This document shows positions 16,806-27,166 of a DNA stretch of 64,000 bases, in pieces. Each line of letters opens with the position of its first letter. Positions within the stretch are counted from its first letter, which is position 1. The notes beneath the pieces were generated by a model. That model did no database searches. It saw nothing but the letters and a program-made list of their open reading frames with translations, and was not told where the DNA came from. The position numbers and the translations under genes are program-made. The stretch is taken from assembly GCA_003254925.1 (NCBI GenBank), contig QANZ01043003.1, forward strand, positions 100,944 to 164,943. Reading direction: 5' to 3'. This stretch comes from Chamaecrista fasciculata. Taxonomy: Eukaryota > Streptophyta > Magnoliopsida > Fabales > Fabaceae.

Positions 16806-17418
16806 GATGAGAGTATACTTTTGGTTCTATAACTTTTATTCAGGTCTCAATTTGGTTCCATAGTTTTTTTGTTAACTTTTGGTCTCATATCTTTGTAAAA
16901 AGTTGTAGATTTGGTCCCATATCTTTTGGTCAGGTTGCATAATTGGTCTCATATCTTTGCAAAAAGTTTCATCGTTAGTCCCACTTGATCCAAATATATG
17001 AGACTAAACCAAGCTTGGTTAGTCTAGTAGTTAGCTCACTAGATCGCTTAAGCAAGTGTCGGGGGTTTGATCCCCGCCTTGTGTATGCAGCAACCAATTG
17101 GCCAGCGGCAAACCCTTAAATGGAGCTCCGATCCGCAGAGGATTAGTCCTTAGCCCATCGGGCTGGGGATACCTTGGGCAACAAAAAAAAATATATATGA
17201 GACTAATTCTGCACCTGACCCAAAAATATGAGACCAATTCTGTAACGTGACTAAAAGAAATAAGACCAATTCTGTAACATGAGCCAAAGATATGGGACCA
17301 AAAGTGTAACACAGGACCAAATCTGCAACTTGAGCAAAAGATATGGGACTAAAAGTGAAACAAAAAAATTATGAAACCAAATTGAGACTTTAGCAAAAAT
17401 TATGGGATCAAAAGTGCA
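16806..17418. mobile_element. Fold-back element with GGTCC-type iterated arms (copy A), split by a SINE
   Basis: The left arm is a series of phrases like TTTTGGTCTCATATCTTTG, and the right arm carries the same phrases inverted (ATATGGGACCAAAAG). The ends compare as TATACTTTTGGTTC and, inverted, TGCACTTTTGATCC. It codes for nothing. A tRNA-derived SINE is inserted in the middle. It is related to copies at 25945 and 49278. The arm structure suggests a non-autonomous MULE-like or fold-back transposon, but no clear TSD was found. Confidence 0.65.
17008..17192 (+). mobile_element. tRNA-derived SINE
   Basis: A 185-bp sequence with a tRNA-like head: an A-box-like GGTTAGTCTAGTAG and a B box GGGTTTGATCCCC. 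It ends in a run of A. It is flanked by a perfect 14-bp target-site duplication ATATATGAGACTAA (16994-17007 and 17193-17206). The body after the tRNA part is not tRNA. Insertion was by retroposition into the older fold-back element around it. Confidence 0.88.
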
Positions 17419-17607
17419 CTTTTCATTATTTTGGAAATATAATAAAATAGTATTTTTAATACGACGGTGGTTCAAAGTTTGGAAAACCAATACGACGGTG
17501 GTTGGCATGCCAAAGTAAACTGATAGATAAAATATGAGAATGAATTATCAAATAAATTAAGTAACTTTTCATTATTTTGGAAATATAATAAAATAGTATT
17601 TTTAATA
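17418..17607. repeat. 44-bp exact direct repeat, 102 bp apart
   Basis: The stretch at 17418-17461 recurs without a change at 17564-17607. Between the copies the phrase TACGACGGTGGTT occurs twice. It could be a local tandem duplication at the edge of the neighbouring fold-back element. Confidence 0.85.
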
Positions 17608-19552
17608 ATTGTGTGAATAGTCACTTGTCAATTTTTTTACCTTTTAATCTTTGATTGTCGTGTAATTAGTTCATTGATTTCCTATTCAATTTTCAATAAC
17701 AAATAAATGATGTTAGGAAACTCAATTATGTTCAGTCTATTTCTCCTCATTCTGCTCACTTACCCAAATGTCAGTCTGGAAATTATGCTAATTGCTATAA
17801 GCCTATAACATTTGGAATAAAATTGCGAGGAAATTATAGTACTCCTATATACTCCTACTAACATCGGGAATATCCTTTATTTTATATCGCGATACATAAA
17901 AATATTTTCACAATAACCAAAACGCTTTAATTACATACATCTACGGATGTTAACTGAAATTTAATTCCCCATAATCTATTTAAAATTCTCCCATCATAAT
18001 ATTCCAAACGTGTCATTTTAAACGCATCGTACCACAAATATCGAGATCCCAAATACTTTTCAAAAAGTGTAAGTGACTTAAACTTTGCGAAGTTTGCGCA
18101 AATACATCAACATAATCACAAAATTAAAAATATTAAAAATAAATAATTAAAGGGTGACATGAAATTGTTTTTCGCTTCTCCTTTTTAATTAAAACAGGCT
18201 TGACTTTGATTGGTAAAGTAATTCGCCTAAACCGCCAAAAAGGAAAGTGATGCATCTATAATCATGCATTTCCTGTTTTGTGAAATGTGCATCACATTCT
18301 TCCTGTAAAAAAGTTATGCGACTATTCATGGATAAAACATTAAATTTTTAATATATACATATATTTTTTTTCCGTTTTGGTGGATACAATTATATTTGTT
18401 GAACAAAACAGGCGTGTAAAGTCGTACAATCATACTGTTTCTATAATTCCATGTGACGATGAGAGTGGAAATAAATAGAACGGACGCTGATACCAACCAA
18501 ACGGCATGTTGATTTAATGATTTGGCCGCGTTGATCATGTTGTAGCCGAGGAGGAAAAATTAAAAAAGAATCGAAGGAGCATCTTTTTTAAAGAAAAAAA
18601 CAAGGCATATTGTAATTTTGCTCTCTTGTTTTTAGAGTAATTTATAATCTAGTTTTTATTATTGCAATTTTGGTCCAATATATGTTTCAAAAGTTTCACT
18701 CCTTAGTCTTTATAACTGAATATGATTGTATCTATCTTATTTCAAGTTCGAATGCGATAAATTTAAGTTACATGTGACCTTTGATGAATATTTCTTTTGT
18801 CCATTTGAGGTTGTCAACAAATAAGGTTAAATTAAGTTTCAAAAGAGAGTTGTTTATTTCATAGTTAAACGAGTAATGTTGTTCGTATATTTCCTATTTT
18901 AAATTCAATTGCAACGACTTTTGGAGTTAGGTGTTAGTTTTTACGAGTTTTTTTCTTTGCCTAGTTGGAACTATCAACCAATAAAATTATATCGATATCA
19001 AATGTAGTTCTAAAATCAAAAAGTGGAATTTTATGGAATTTTGCTTATGGACTCGGTTGGACCTCATTCGCTAATGATTGAAACATAGCAAAAAAAAAAA
19101 GTCAAGAATAACATGTAACTATGAACTCATTATAAACGAACTTGAAACGAGACATATATGGTCAATTTTGCTTGTTTAATTGTGAAATGAGCGTTCCGCT
19201 TTCAAAGTTGAATTTGACTTGATTTGTTGACAGCCTTAACTGAACAAAAACTGACTCGTTAAAAGCAACACGTGACTCAATACTAGTAACATTCAAACTT
19301 GAAATGAGATAAATATGAACATATTTAGTCATTGAGACCAATGAGTACAACTTTTAGAGAAAACATTGGACAAAAATTGCAAGAAAAGGGGAAAAAAAGC
19401 ATTGAATGATACGTATTAAAGTTGGCCATTTTTCTCTCACGTATGTCATAATAAATGAGTTGATAAAGAAGTAAAAAAAAAAAATTTCTCCTTAATCACA
19501 AATTAGAGATAAATTTATGATTGATTTTTCTTTCAAAAAGTTAACTTTTTTT
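17608..19552. other. Intergenic AT-rich region
   Basis: No supported coding or RNA gene was seen on either strand. The stretch lacks strong internal repeats. Confidence 0.45.
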
Positions 19553-19562
19553 TTTTTTTTAT

Positions 19563-20156
19563 GGGTGATGCTAACAAGTGCCCTTGGAATACTTGTTAAG
19601 GATCATTAATTACACTTTGAAAATAGAATTTCTACTTTGAAAATTTTAATTTATTTCAGATTTTTAAACAAACAATAACTCTTTGTCCCTTTCATTTTTT
19701 AAGACTAATATACCCTTATAAAAATTTTATTAATTCTTACCATTGAGAAAAAATAAACCACCCTCCATAGTCCATCCAACTTTTTCCCCTGATTAGTATA
19801 TATATGCCTAATGCCATATGCCTGCACTTTTTGTTTTTTTGAAAGTTCTTCACTTTTTTTTTTATCTTAGAAGAGATAATAATGTGCCATGTAATTTAAC
19901 TCTTTTTCTTCTTCTATCATACACTATGATATTTAAAATACTTTATTTAATATTTAAACATCAAATTATTAATGAAATAGTAAGAATTAATAAAATATAG
20001 ATAAGAGTATATTAGTTTTAAAAAATGAAAGGGATAAAGAATTATTGCTTGTTTAAAAATTTGAAGTAAATTTACATTTTCAAAATAAAAATTCTATTTT
20101 CAAAGTATAATCAATGCTCCTTAACAAGTACTCTAAAGGCACTTGTTAGCATTACC
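19563..20156. mobile_element. MULE-type MITE with long inverted repeats and 10-bp TSD
   Basis: The left end GGGTGATGCTAACAAGTG and the inverted right end GGTAATGCTAACAAGTG begin inverted repeats of about 200 bp that share long stretches (for example ACTTTGAAAATAGAATT). The flanks are TTTTTTTTAT on both sides (19553-19562 and 20157-20166), a 10-bp duplication as expected for Mutator-like elements, although its low complexity weakens the evidence. There is no coding capacity. Confidence 0.75.
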
Positions 20157-20516
20157 TTTTTTTTATTTGTCAATTTATTTATTATAACACATAAAATAAT
20201 ATGATCTATCTCAGTTGTTTATATTAGAAATAATAGAAGAAATTAGACAAACTCCCATTTTGGATTAAAATGAAACAAATATGAAGGTTTGATAATCAAA
20301 CTCAAACAAAATAATTTTAAGACTAAATAAAACTCACTCTATAATTTAAGGACCGAAATGTCTATTTGACCTAGATTATAAAAAATATATCTACTATAAC
20401 TTTTTTTTTGAATCAACAGTTAAGTATTTAGACTTTGTTTCTCTTTCGGGTAGGCATACATTGATTGCTACCTAAATTACATTTGTTTCCCCTTAAGATA
20501 GACTACACTAGCTTTT

Positions 20517-21258
20517 GGAAGCGGATCCTCTACTGTATTTTCTTCATGCTGTCTCTACTGTATCAATAATCTAAGCCCTTCATCAAATCCAACGCCCTCA
20601 GAATATGCCACGTGCCCCATACTAATTTGCAGCCGTTTCACCCGATCTTTTCCTCCTCTAGTGTTTCTGTTCATCTTCAACATCTTTGACCCCAATGACA
20701 CCCTCTTGGACGCCGAGTTCATGACCACCTTCGGCGCCACCTAAAACCGATTGGCTATCACAACCGGCGATGCGGGCTTTTCCGGTGGAATCGAGAAAAA
20801 ACCTTCGCCTTCTAACCTAGGGATTCTGTCAGCGTTGGAGCAGATATCAGAGGAGATAGATGAATCCGAGGAAGAATCGAGCGAGGAGTTTTGCGCGGGA
20901 GGGGAGGAGCGTTTGTCGGCGGTGGGAGGGAGGGGGTGATGAGTGGCAGAGGAGTGATAATCGGAAGAGGGAATCGACGGCGAAGGGGGTTTTCGGCTTT
21001 GGCGACAACAATAAATGACGACGACGGTGATGAATGGTGATGAACTGATCATGAATGGCAACCATTTGATTTGAAGAACATAGCAGTAAGTCCTTGTCGG
21101 AGGAGAACGAAAACGCTGGAGGAGGAAAAGATCAAGTGAAATGGCTGCAGAATAATATGGGCACGTGGCATATTCTGAGGCGTTGGATTTGATGAAGGGC
21201 TCATATTACTGCTACAGTAGAAACAGCATAGAAATAAGACAGTAGAGGATCCACTTCC
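20517..21258. mobile_element. Non-autonomous MULE-like element with GC-rich cargo
   Basis: Terminal inverted repeats of about 155 bp: left 20517-20672, right about 21095-21258. Both contain GGATCCTCTACTGT, a CACGTG-bearing stretch (ATATGCCACGTGCCC) and GATCTTTTCCTCCTC. The 420-bp middle is much richer in G and C than the surroundings and is open on both strands, including a Ser-rich frame on the minus strand (21061-20741). This is the look of a Pack-MULE carrying host gene pieces, but the donor gene is not recognised. No clean TSD is visible. Confidence 0.65.
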
Positions 21259-22500
21259 GGGACTTCTGAAAGAATTATATCTCAGTCAATAATTTTTCAA
21301 AAAAGTGATAGATAGTTTATTGATTATTGACTCCTCCTATTGTAATGAACTAATTATTATTTTAAAAATTTCAAAAAGAAAATTTATTGATATAAAATTG
21401 GCAAAATCAGAATGAAATATATAACTTTATCAATCAAGAAAAACTGCTAACACCCAAGAGCAACAGTCCACTCACCCTTTTTCTTACAAAACCTACTTAG
21501 AAAAACCCTTTCTTTCTAGTATTTCTCAATAATAACTACAACTGTAAACACCCAAGTGCAACAATCCAATTACCCTGTAAGTAAACAGATGGGCTGAATG
21601 ACGATGCCGACAGCAGAGCGACGCCGAAGATGAACGACGATGCTAACTCAGAGGCCTACAGCACGGCAAGGCACGGCCACGCACGGAATCAAGTCCCTGC
21701 GAATCTGTAATGCGTTGACTCACTGCTCAATCCTCAGTCATCTATTATTAATGTAAAACTGATGAAATTAAAATCAAGAGTCCAATCAAGATGTGGCTAC
21801 TTTACCAGGATGAAGAAGACGATAAGCAAAACACGGATCTGGGCGAGTCGACGAGGAANATAACTTAAATTACCAAATTTAAGTATGTGTTAAAAAATAA
21901 TATTCACTTTTAATAATTAATATACTCCCATTTTTCATTTGTTAATGTTTTCTTATCTTGCCTAAGCACCCCATGTCAAAGTACACATGTTTACTAATGT
22001 GTATCGGTCGGTATGAATGCCTCATCATACGCTGGACACGTATATGCGTATTTTGATTTGAAATTATAATTGTATATACGAAGAAACTCTAGACAATGAA
22101 ATTAAAATTTGGAATCCGGAATCTATTGGCATTTGGCATAGTTTCTGAAAGACAAAATAATGAGAATCCGTAAGCATCATGTGCTAAACAAAATAATGAG
22201 AATTTCACTTTTGATCATATCTCCCGATTGCACACTTTCACTGCAATCATTGTGTTTTATGTGTGGCCATCATTGGTTAATAAAATTTAAGTGCGAGTAC
22301 TAGTTTTCTTTAATTTGCATTATCTGCGATTCTGCGCACATACATGATGAGTTCATGATAGAATTCAAAGCTCAGCAGAAAATGCAGTTAGTTAATTCAA
22401 AGAAGAGGGAAATGCTAATGGTTATTGAGATGAAGAAGGTAGATAACCAACAAGACGCGAAACACAACAAGGTCTACAATTTAAACAATAATTAGAAAAA
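21259..22500. other. Intergenic region with one N
   Basis: Two loosely repeated phrases (AACACCCAAGAGCAACAGTCC near 21451 and a variant near 21548) and an N at 21859. No gene is supported. A GC-richer stretch at about 21590-21720 is not an evident coding region. Confidence 0.4.
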
Positions 22501-22541
22501 CACAAGGAGCCAAGAATTAGATTCAGATATCTCCATCTCTC

Positions 22542-23201
22542 TCAGATAGATTTTGGCAGCTTCACATGAGCCATTGGATCTTTCTTCATCTTCCTTCTCT
22601 TAAACTGTTTCGTGGCAGCTTCTAGCACCTTAGCCCATCCCTGAATCATAATTAAAAATTTAAAACAATAAAATTACAAATGAACTTCTGGAAAAAATCA
22701 AAATCTCAAAAGAAAAAAAGAGAGAAATACCTTGGTAATGATGGGATTACAAGTGCTCCTAAACCTCGGGGACAAATCAGAAGCCATCATCATCATCGTC
22801 TTCTTCTTCGTCTTCTTCTTCTTGTTAGTATTGAAGGAATCGAGATTTAAATTGAAGGCAGTGATGGCGAACTTCTTCCTAAGTTTAGATCTCTGTTTCT
22901 TCGTCGTACTGCTCTTGGCACCAATCTTCAAATTATCGATCTGATGATCGCGAGGAAGATTGGAAGGAGTTAAGAGATCGAAATCGAAATCCATGGGAGT
23001 GAAATGTCGAGGAGCGAGAGGAGACCAAATTGTGCTCTGCGAGTAATCGAAGTCATAAGCAGAGTTATCGGGAAATTTGCCGAGAAGCTCGATCGACATC
23101 AATGGCAACAAGTACTCTATCACTTTCGCAGTACGACTAGAGCTCTCAATGAGACACTCTTGTTCTTCTGATTCATCTTCGTTATCTCTATGTATAGCCA
23201 T
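22542..23201 (-). CDS. Uncharacterised basic plant protein, two exons
   Basis: Exon 1 is 23201-22731 and exon 2 is 22640-22542, joined AAG/GTATTT to TTCAG/GGATGG, giving 189 aa. I do not recognise a named family. Visible: an acidic N-terminus (MAIHRDNEDESEEQE), a hydrophobic stretch VIEYLLPLMSIELL at about residues 28-41, a proline- and aromatic-rich middle (STIWSPLAPRHFTPMDFDFD), then several lysine-rich clusters including NTNKKKKTKKK that look like nuclear targeting signals. The C-terminus starts GWAKVLEAA and ends LPKSI. The start at 23201 is chosen because the acidic segment follows it at once; an in-frame ATG 36 bases upstream is possible. Balanced exon sizes and a clean splice make this a likely real gene. 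Confidence 0.72.
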
Positions 23202-24240
23202 GAGTGACTTGAATAAATGAACCAATGAGTCAATCAATGAATATGATGAACCAATGAATGAATGGTTGTTGCTTTTTTCTTTCTGTTTCTGATTTCTCTT
23301 TTGGATGCTGGAAAGTGATGTTTGTTAGTTTTTATTAGTTTCCGTTGGGGCTGTTTTTCAAGGAAAAACAAACACACAATAAAAAGTAACCGTTGCTTCG
23401 TCTCTACTCTGACTCCTAACTTATTTCCACTTTTGCCCTTAGTTGAACTTTTGTTTCCCAACCACATCCCAAAACTAATACCTACCGTTGTAACTTGTGA
23501 CTTGTGAGTTGTGAGTGTATCACGTGACTCGGTGACTGGATTTTCAATTTTTCATCGTAAACGGTCTATATTTTGGGCCTTTGGGCTTTGATCTATTCAT
23601 CAGATGAGTCTATAGGGTATAGACTCTATATAATATCTGATCCAAAAGAAACTATATTTTTTCTTTGGTGGAAAAAAAAGGAATAATATCAATAACACTT
23701 CATTATAGATAAAATGAAAAAATTAGGTGACATTGACCCACAAGGCCACAAGGACGAGGTCAGTCGTTATTGATATGAAAGAAAAGGGAGAAAGTTATTT
23801 AATTATAAATTCACTTGAGAGTCGCTTGCATGTTTTTCCTTTCTTTTTTCCAAAATATCTTTCTCTCTTTTCTCTTACTCTTTATTTCTCTTAAAACATT
23901 AGAGAAGATATATCCAGAATCGATTTTGATGTTAGAACTAGCTAGTGGGTCTCTGACTAAGAAAAGGAAAATTATCTATTTACTTTATTAGTAATCCAAT
24001 CTGCTTTATCTTTTTGTTTACAACATGGGAAAAGCAGGGATATCTTGTCAAGCTTTGGATTTTTATTTTATAACTTATATATCTATTCTGGATAAAGGTT
24101 ATGAGCAGAGTTAAATAGAGTTAAATGTACAAACTAATAAGACTTGTTTACTGATTATTTCTCAAGTTCATTAATTAGTAATAAGCAGATATATAGAGAT
24201 ACAAAAACACAGAAACACAAAGCAGAGACATTTATATACT
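23202..24240. other. Intergenic region between two minus-strand genes
   Basis: It holds the 5' flank of the uncharacterised gene and the 3' flank of the chitinase-like gene. A CACGTGACTCGGTGAC stretch near 23521 contains a G-box-like core. No further gene is seen. Confidence 0.4.
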
Positions 24241-24249
24241 AATTTGTAG

Positions 24250-25787
24250 TTAGGGAGAAGCCAAAAGTTGTTGACATTGCTTCTCATAAGGGAATCCATC
24301 AACCTTGGAGTCATCAGCAGACCAAACAAAAATGCCATTGAGCTTATGTTCCGTTTTGAGTGTGTTACACGCATCAAAGAATCCATTTTTTGGACCCAAC
24401 CCACCACTCCCATCACTTATAAAGCTCACCAACACCTTCCCTCCTTCGTAATTCTGGCTCTGTGTATTGAAGTAACCAATGAACTCAGACACCGTGGTGC
24501 TCTTGTCATACGCGTAGAATTGAAAATTCACATAATCTATGACCTCCTTATAGCTTTTCCACAACGCCAAATACCGATTCTGTACTTGCTCGTTGTCAAA
24601 TGGAGCAATGGAAGCGAAAGTGATGAACTTGTTGGCCTTGAGGGTTTGGATTAAGCGTCCTATGCACTCCGAGAATGTGGTCGTGTCGGATTTGAAGTGT
24701 TCATAGTCGATGTCGATTCCGTCTAGGTTGTATTGTTTTATGATGCTTGTGAGAGATGAGACTGCGTTGGAAACCCATGTGTCTATTGAGGTTGGGTTGA
24801 AGTATGCGGGATTACTATTCACGCTGTCGCCTCCAACACTCAGGGCTACCTGAAAATTAATTAATAAATAGTTAATTGTAGAAAGCACAAAAGATCTCTC
24901 AAATGGAAATAATTATCTCATTATATATAGAGAGTTATAAGACCCTTTAATCAAGTAATGTGAGACTTCAACATGCTCCCCTCACGCTCGACATTAGGAG
25001 CATGAAGCCGACGAGTTATTTCCAGGACAACCCATTGTAAGATTCATCCATTTCACTTGTTTAAATCAAGCTCTGATACTATGTAGAAAGGCCTAATTTA
25101 CTCCAATAGAGCTTAGAGAGAAAAGATTGTCTCATTGTATATATAAAGTTATAAGTTCATTTAATTCAACATTAATTACCAAATAATCAACTCAATTAAT
25201 TAGTACTCCCTCCGGTTCTATATATCTGGTGTTTAAGGTTTCTACACACAGATTAAGAAAATGATTAGCCAACATAGAAGGAAGAGAAAAATGAAGTAAA
25301 ATGACTAAACTATCCCTATTAAATTACTTGGAAAATGTTTATACATTTATGACTCTACTATATTTAATAGGGGTAGAATGGTAAAAAAATAATTAATGCT
25401 CTCTTGAATTTATAAAACATCAGATATTTTGAAATAAAAATGATTTTCTAAAACACCATATATTCAGAACCAGAGGGAGTACTATTTAGTATTTAGTACC
25501 TTCACATTGGGATGCTGAGCTTTGATGGAAGAAACTTGGGAGGGGCTAAGATTCTGAGAGTCCCAGAAAACGTTGAAATTTCCATTGGTGGAAGCAGAGC
25601 CAGAGGTATCATAGTCTATTGCGAAAGACAAAATGAAGTGAAATTGGACATTTGGGTTTACAGGAACGTCTGTGAATTTTACGCTCTTAAACTCGGCTCC
25701 TATGTATTCTCGAAAGATGGAATCATCAGCATGGATAGATGTTAGCAAGAAGAAGAGAAAGGTAAAGCGAAACCTCGGTGATGCCAT
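24250..25787 (-). CDS. Secreted GH18 chitinase-like protein, two exons
   Basis: Exon 1 is 25787-25500 and exon 2 is 24849-24250, joined AAG/GTACTA to TTCAG/GTAGCC in phase 0, giving 295 aa. The N-terminus [20 protein letters not shown] is a signal peptide, so it enters the secretory route. The fold is a compact glycoside hydrolase 18 barrel: [10 protein letters not shown] at the first strand, ALSVGG at about residues 98-103, and the catalytic DGIDIDYE at 139-146 with all acidic residues present, including the proton-donor glutamate at 146. Later strands include VNFQFYAYD and [10 protein letters not shown]. The family holds plant class III-like chitinases (chitinase 2-like) and also non-enzymatic RuBisCO-associated and storage lectin-like members. 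The intact motif favours an active hydrolase, which is inferred. The intron holds a Stowaway MITE and other repeat sequence. Confidence 0.92.
24880..25180. repeat. Repeat-like sequence in the chitinase intron
   Basis: Two imperfect copies of a phrase with CTCATTATATATAGAGAGTTATAA near 24916 and CTCATTGTATATATAAAGTTATAA near 25130 flank sequence with AGCTCTGATACTATGTAGAA. The latter resembles the inverse of the TGGTATCAGAGC phrase common at LTR-retrotransposon primer sites. It may be an LTR remnant. Confidence 0.35.
25206..25479. mobile_element. Stowaway-type MITE (Tc1/mariner)
   Basis: A 274-bp element that begins CTCCCTCCGGTTCTATATAT and ends in the inverted counterpart ATATATTCAGAACCAGAGGGAG. 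It is flanked by TA on both sides (25204-25205, 25480-25481). These are the classic Stowaway termini and TSD. It lies in the intron of the chitinase-like gene. Confidence 0.93.
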
Positions 25788-25944
25788 CTCTTGAAGTTCA
25801 ATAATGGAAAGCTATAGGACTTGGATTTATTTTTAAGATTTCTTTCATACGGTGGATGAAATCAAATAAGAAGGAGAGATGGAAAATGACGGGTCTACGT
25901 TGATTTTTCTTGGGTGGGCATGGAAAACGAAGTAATTAAATATA

Positions 25945-26564
25945 GGTTTAAGTGCAATTTTGGTCCCCTAACTTTTGCAAAGGTATCAATTTGGTCCCCT
26001 AACTTTTTTTGTTGCAATTTTGGTCCCTTAACTTTCGCAAAGGTCTCAATTTGGTCCCCTAACTTTTTTTGTTGCAATTTTGGTCCCTTAACTTTCGCAA
26101 AGGTCTCAATTTGGTCCCCTAACTTTCACAAAGGTCTCAATTTAGTCCTCTAACTTTTTTTGTTGCAATTTTGGTCTCCTAACTCTTGAAAAAGTTTCAC
26201 TATTAGTCCCAAGTGCACTTCCAAGTCATGAAAACGTCTCCGCATAATGGTCCTTTTTTAATCCACTTCACCCATATTTGTCACGTCATCAGCCAACTCA
26301 GTTTGCCAGATCGACACTAACGGCAGATAGTGGATGGAAAAAGTGCACTTGGGACCAACAGTGAGACGCTTTCAAAAGTTAGGGGACCAAAATTGCAACA
26401 TAAAAAGTTAGGGGACCAAATTGAGACCTTTACGAAAGTTAAGGGACCAAAATTGCAACAAAAAAAGTTAGGGGATCAAATTGAGCCCTTTGCGAAAGTT
26501 AGGGGACCAAAATTGCAACAAAAAAAGTTAGAGGACCAAATTGAGACCTTTGCGAAAGTTAAGG
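25945..26564. mobile_element. Fold-back element with GGTCC-type iterated arms (copy B), right end cut at an N
   Basis: The left arm has about three units of a 60-bp tandem repeat built of CAATTTTGGTCCC, TAACTTTCGCAAAGG and AATTTGGTCCCC. The right arm has the same units inverted. The middle (about 26200-26340) contains CATATTTGTCACGTCATCA, shared with copy C at 49278. The right arm stops at the N at 26565, so its true terminus is missing. The element starts about 160 bp upstream of the chitinase-like start codon. Confidence 0.75.
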
Positions 26565-26876
26565 NTTTTTCCAAACAAAAATTATATTAATCTAATTTTT
26601 TTTCTTATTTTAGACAATATTATTATTTAAAAGAAATATAAGAACAAAATATAAATTTAGCTAAATGATATTGATGACACTTGAATAATTTGAAAAGTTA
26701 AGATTGTGCCACTTCTCCAATTCCATGAAAGCAACTTGTAGGATTATAGGTTAATCATACAAATAAACTTCATATTTAAACTCTTCCTAATCCATTAATA
26801 ATATACATTCAAGTAATGAGTAATAATTTTTCATCATTTTTTTATTAAACTCTTAACAAAGCAAAATGACTAAAAT

Positions 26877-27041
26877 TAGCACTGTTAAACGGGCCGGCCC
26901 GGCCCGTTACGGGCCACGGGCTAAACGGGCCGGGCCGTTTAGGCCCGTTTTTAAACGGGCCAAATTTTTTAAGCCCAAGCCCGCCCATTTAGCGGGCGGG
27001 CCGGGCTGGCCCGCGGGCCTAAGCCCGTTTTGACAGTGCTA
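26877..27041. mobile_element. GC-rich hAT-type MITE, 165 bp
   Basis: The termini are TAGCACTGTTAAACGGGC on the left and, inverted, TAGCACTGTCAAAACGGGC on the right. It is flanked by a perfect 8-bp duplication ACTAAAAT (26869-26876 and 27042-27049), the hAT signature. The inside is a set of GGGCC/GGCCC blocks able to pair with each other, strikingly GC-rich against the AT-rich surroundings. Confidence 0.93.
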
Positions 27042-27166
27042 ACTAAAATGATTTATATAATTTTACATAGTAGTTTGGTCATTGTGATCTGGTAAGTCTT
27101 GCCTGCTTGTTTAAAATCAAGTCTCGACCCTTCCGCTTCTATCATCACACCTTATGATAGATATTA

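Noticed and set aside
17008-17080. A functional tRNA gene
   Set aside because: A and B boxes are present but no proper cloverleaf is formed, and the unit has SINE body, A-rich tail and TSD.
20555-21061. Host gene on the minus strand with Ser-rich product
   Set aside because: It lies wholly between transposon inverted repeats and matches no known protein; treated as transposon cargo.
25953-26560. CRISPR-like array because of regular repeats
   Set aside because: Units alternate without unique spacers, are inverted on the other arm and lie in a plant nuclear genome.
26877-27041. CpG island or GC-rich promoter
   Set aside because: Exact TSD and terminal inverted repeats show a hAT MITE.
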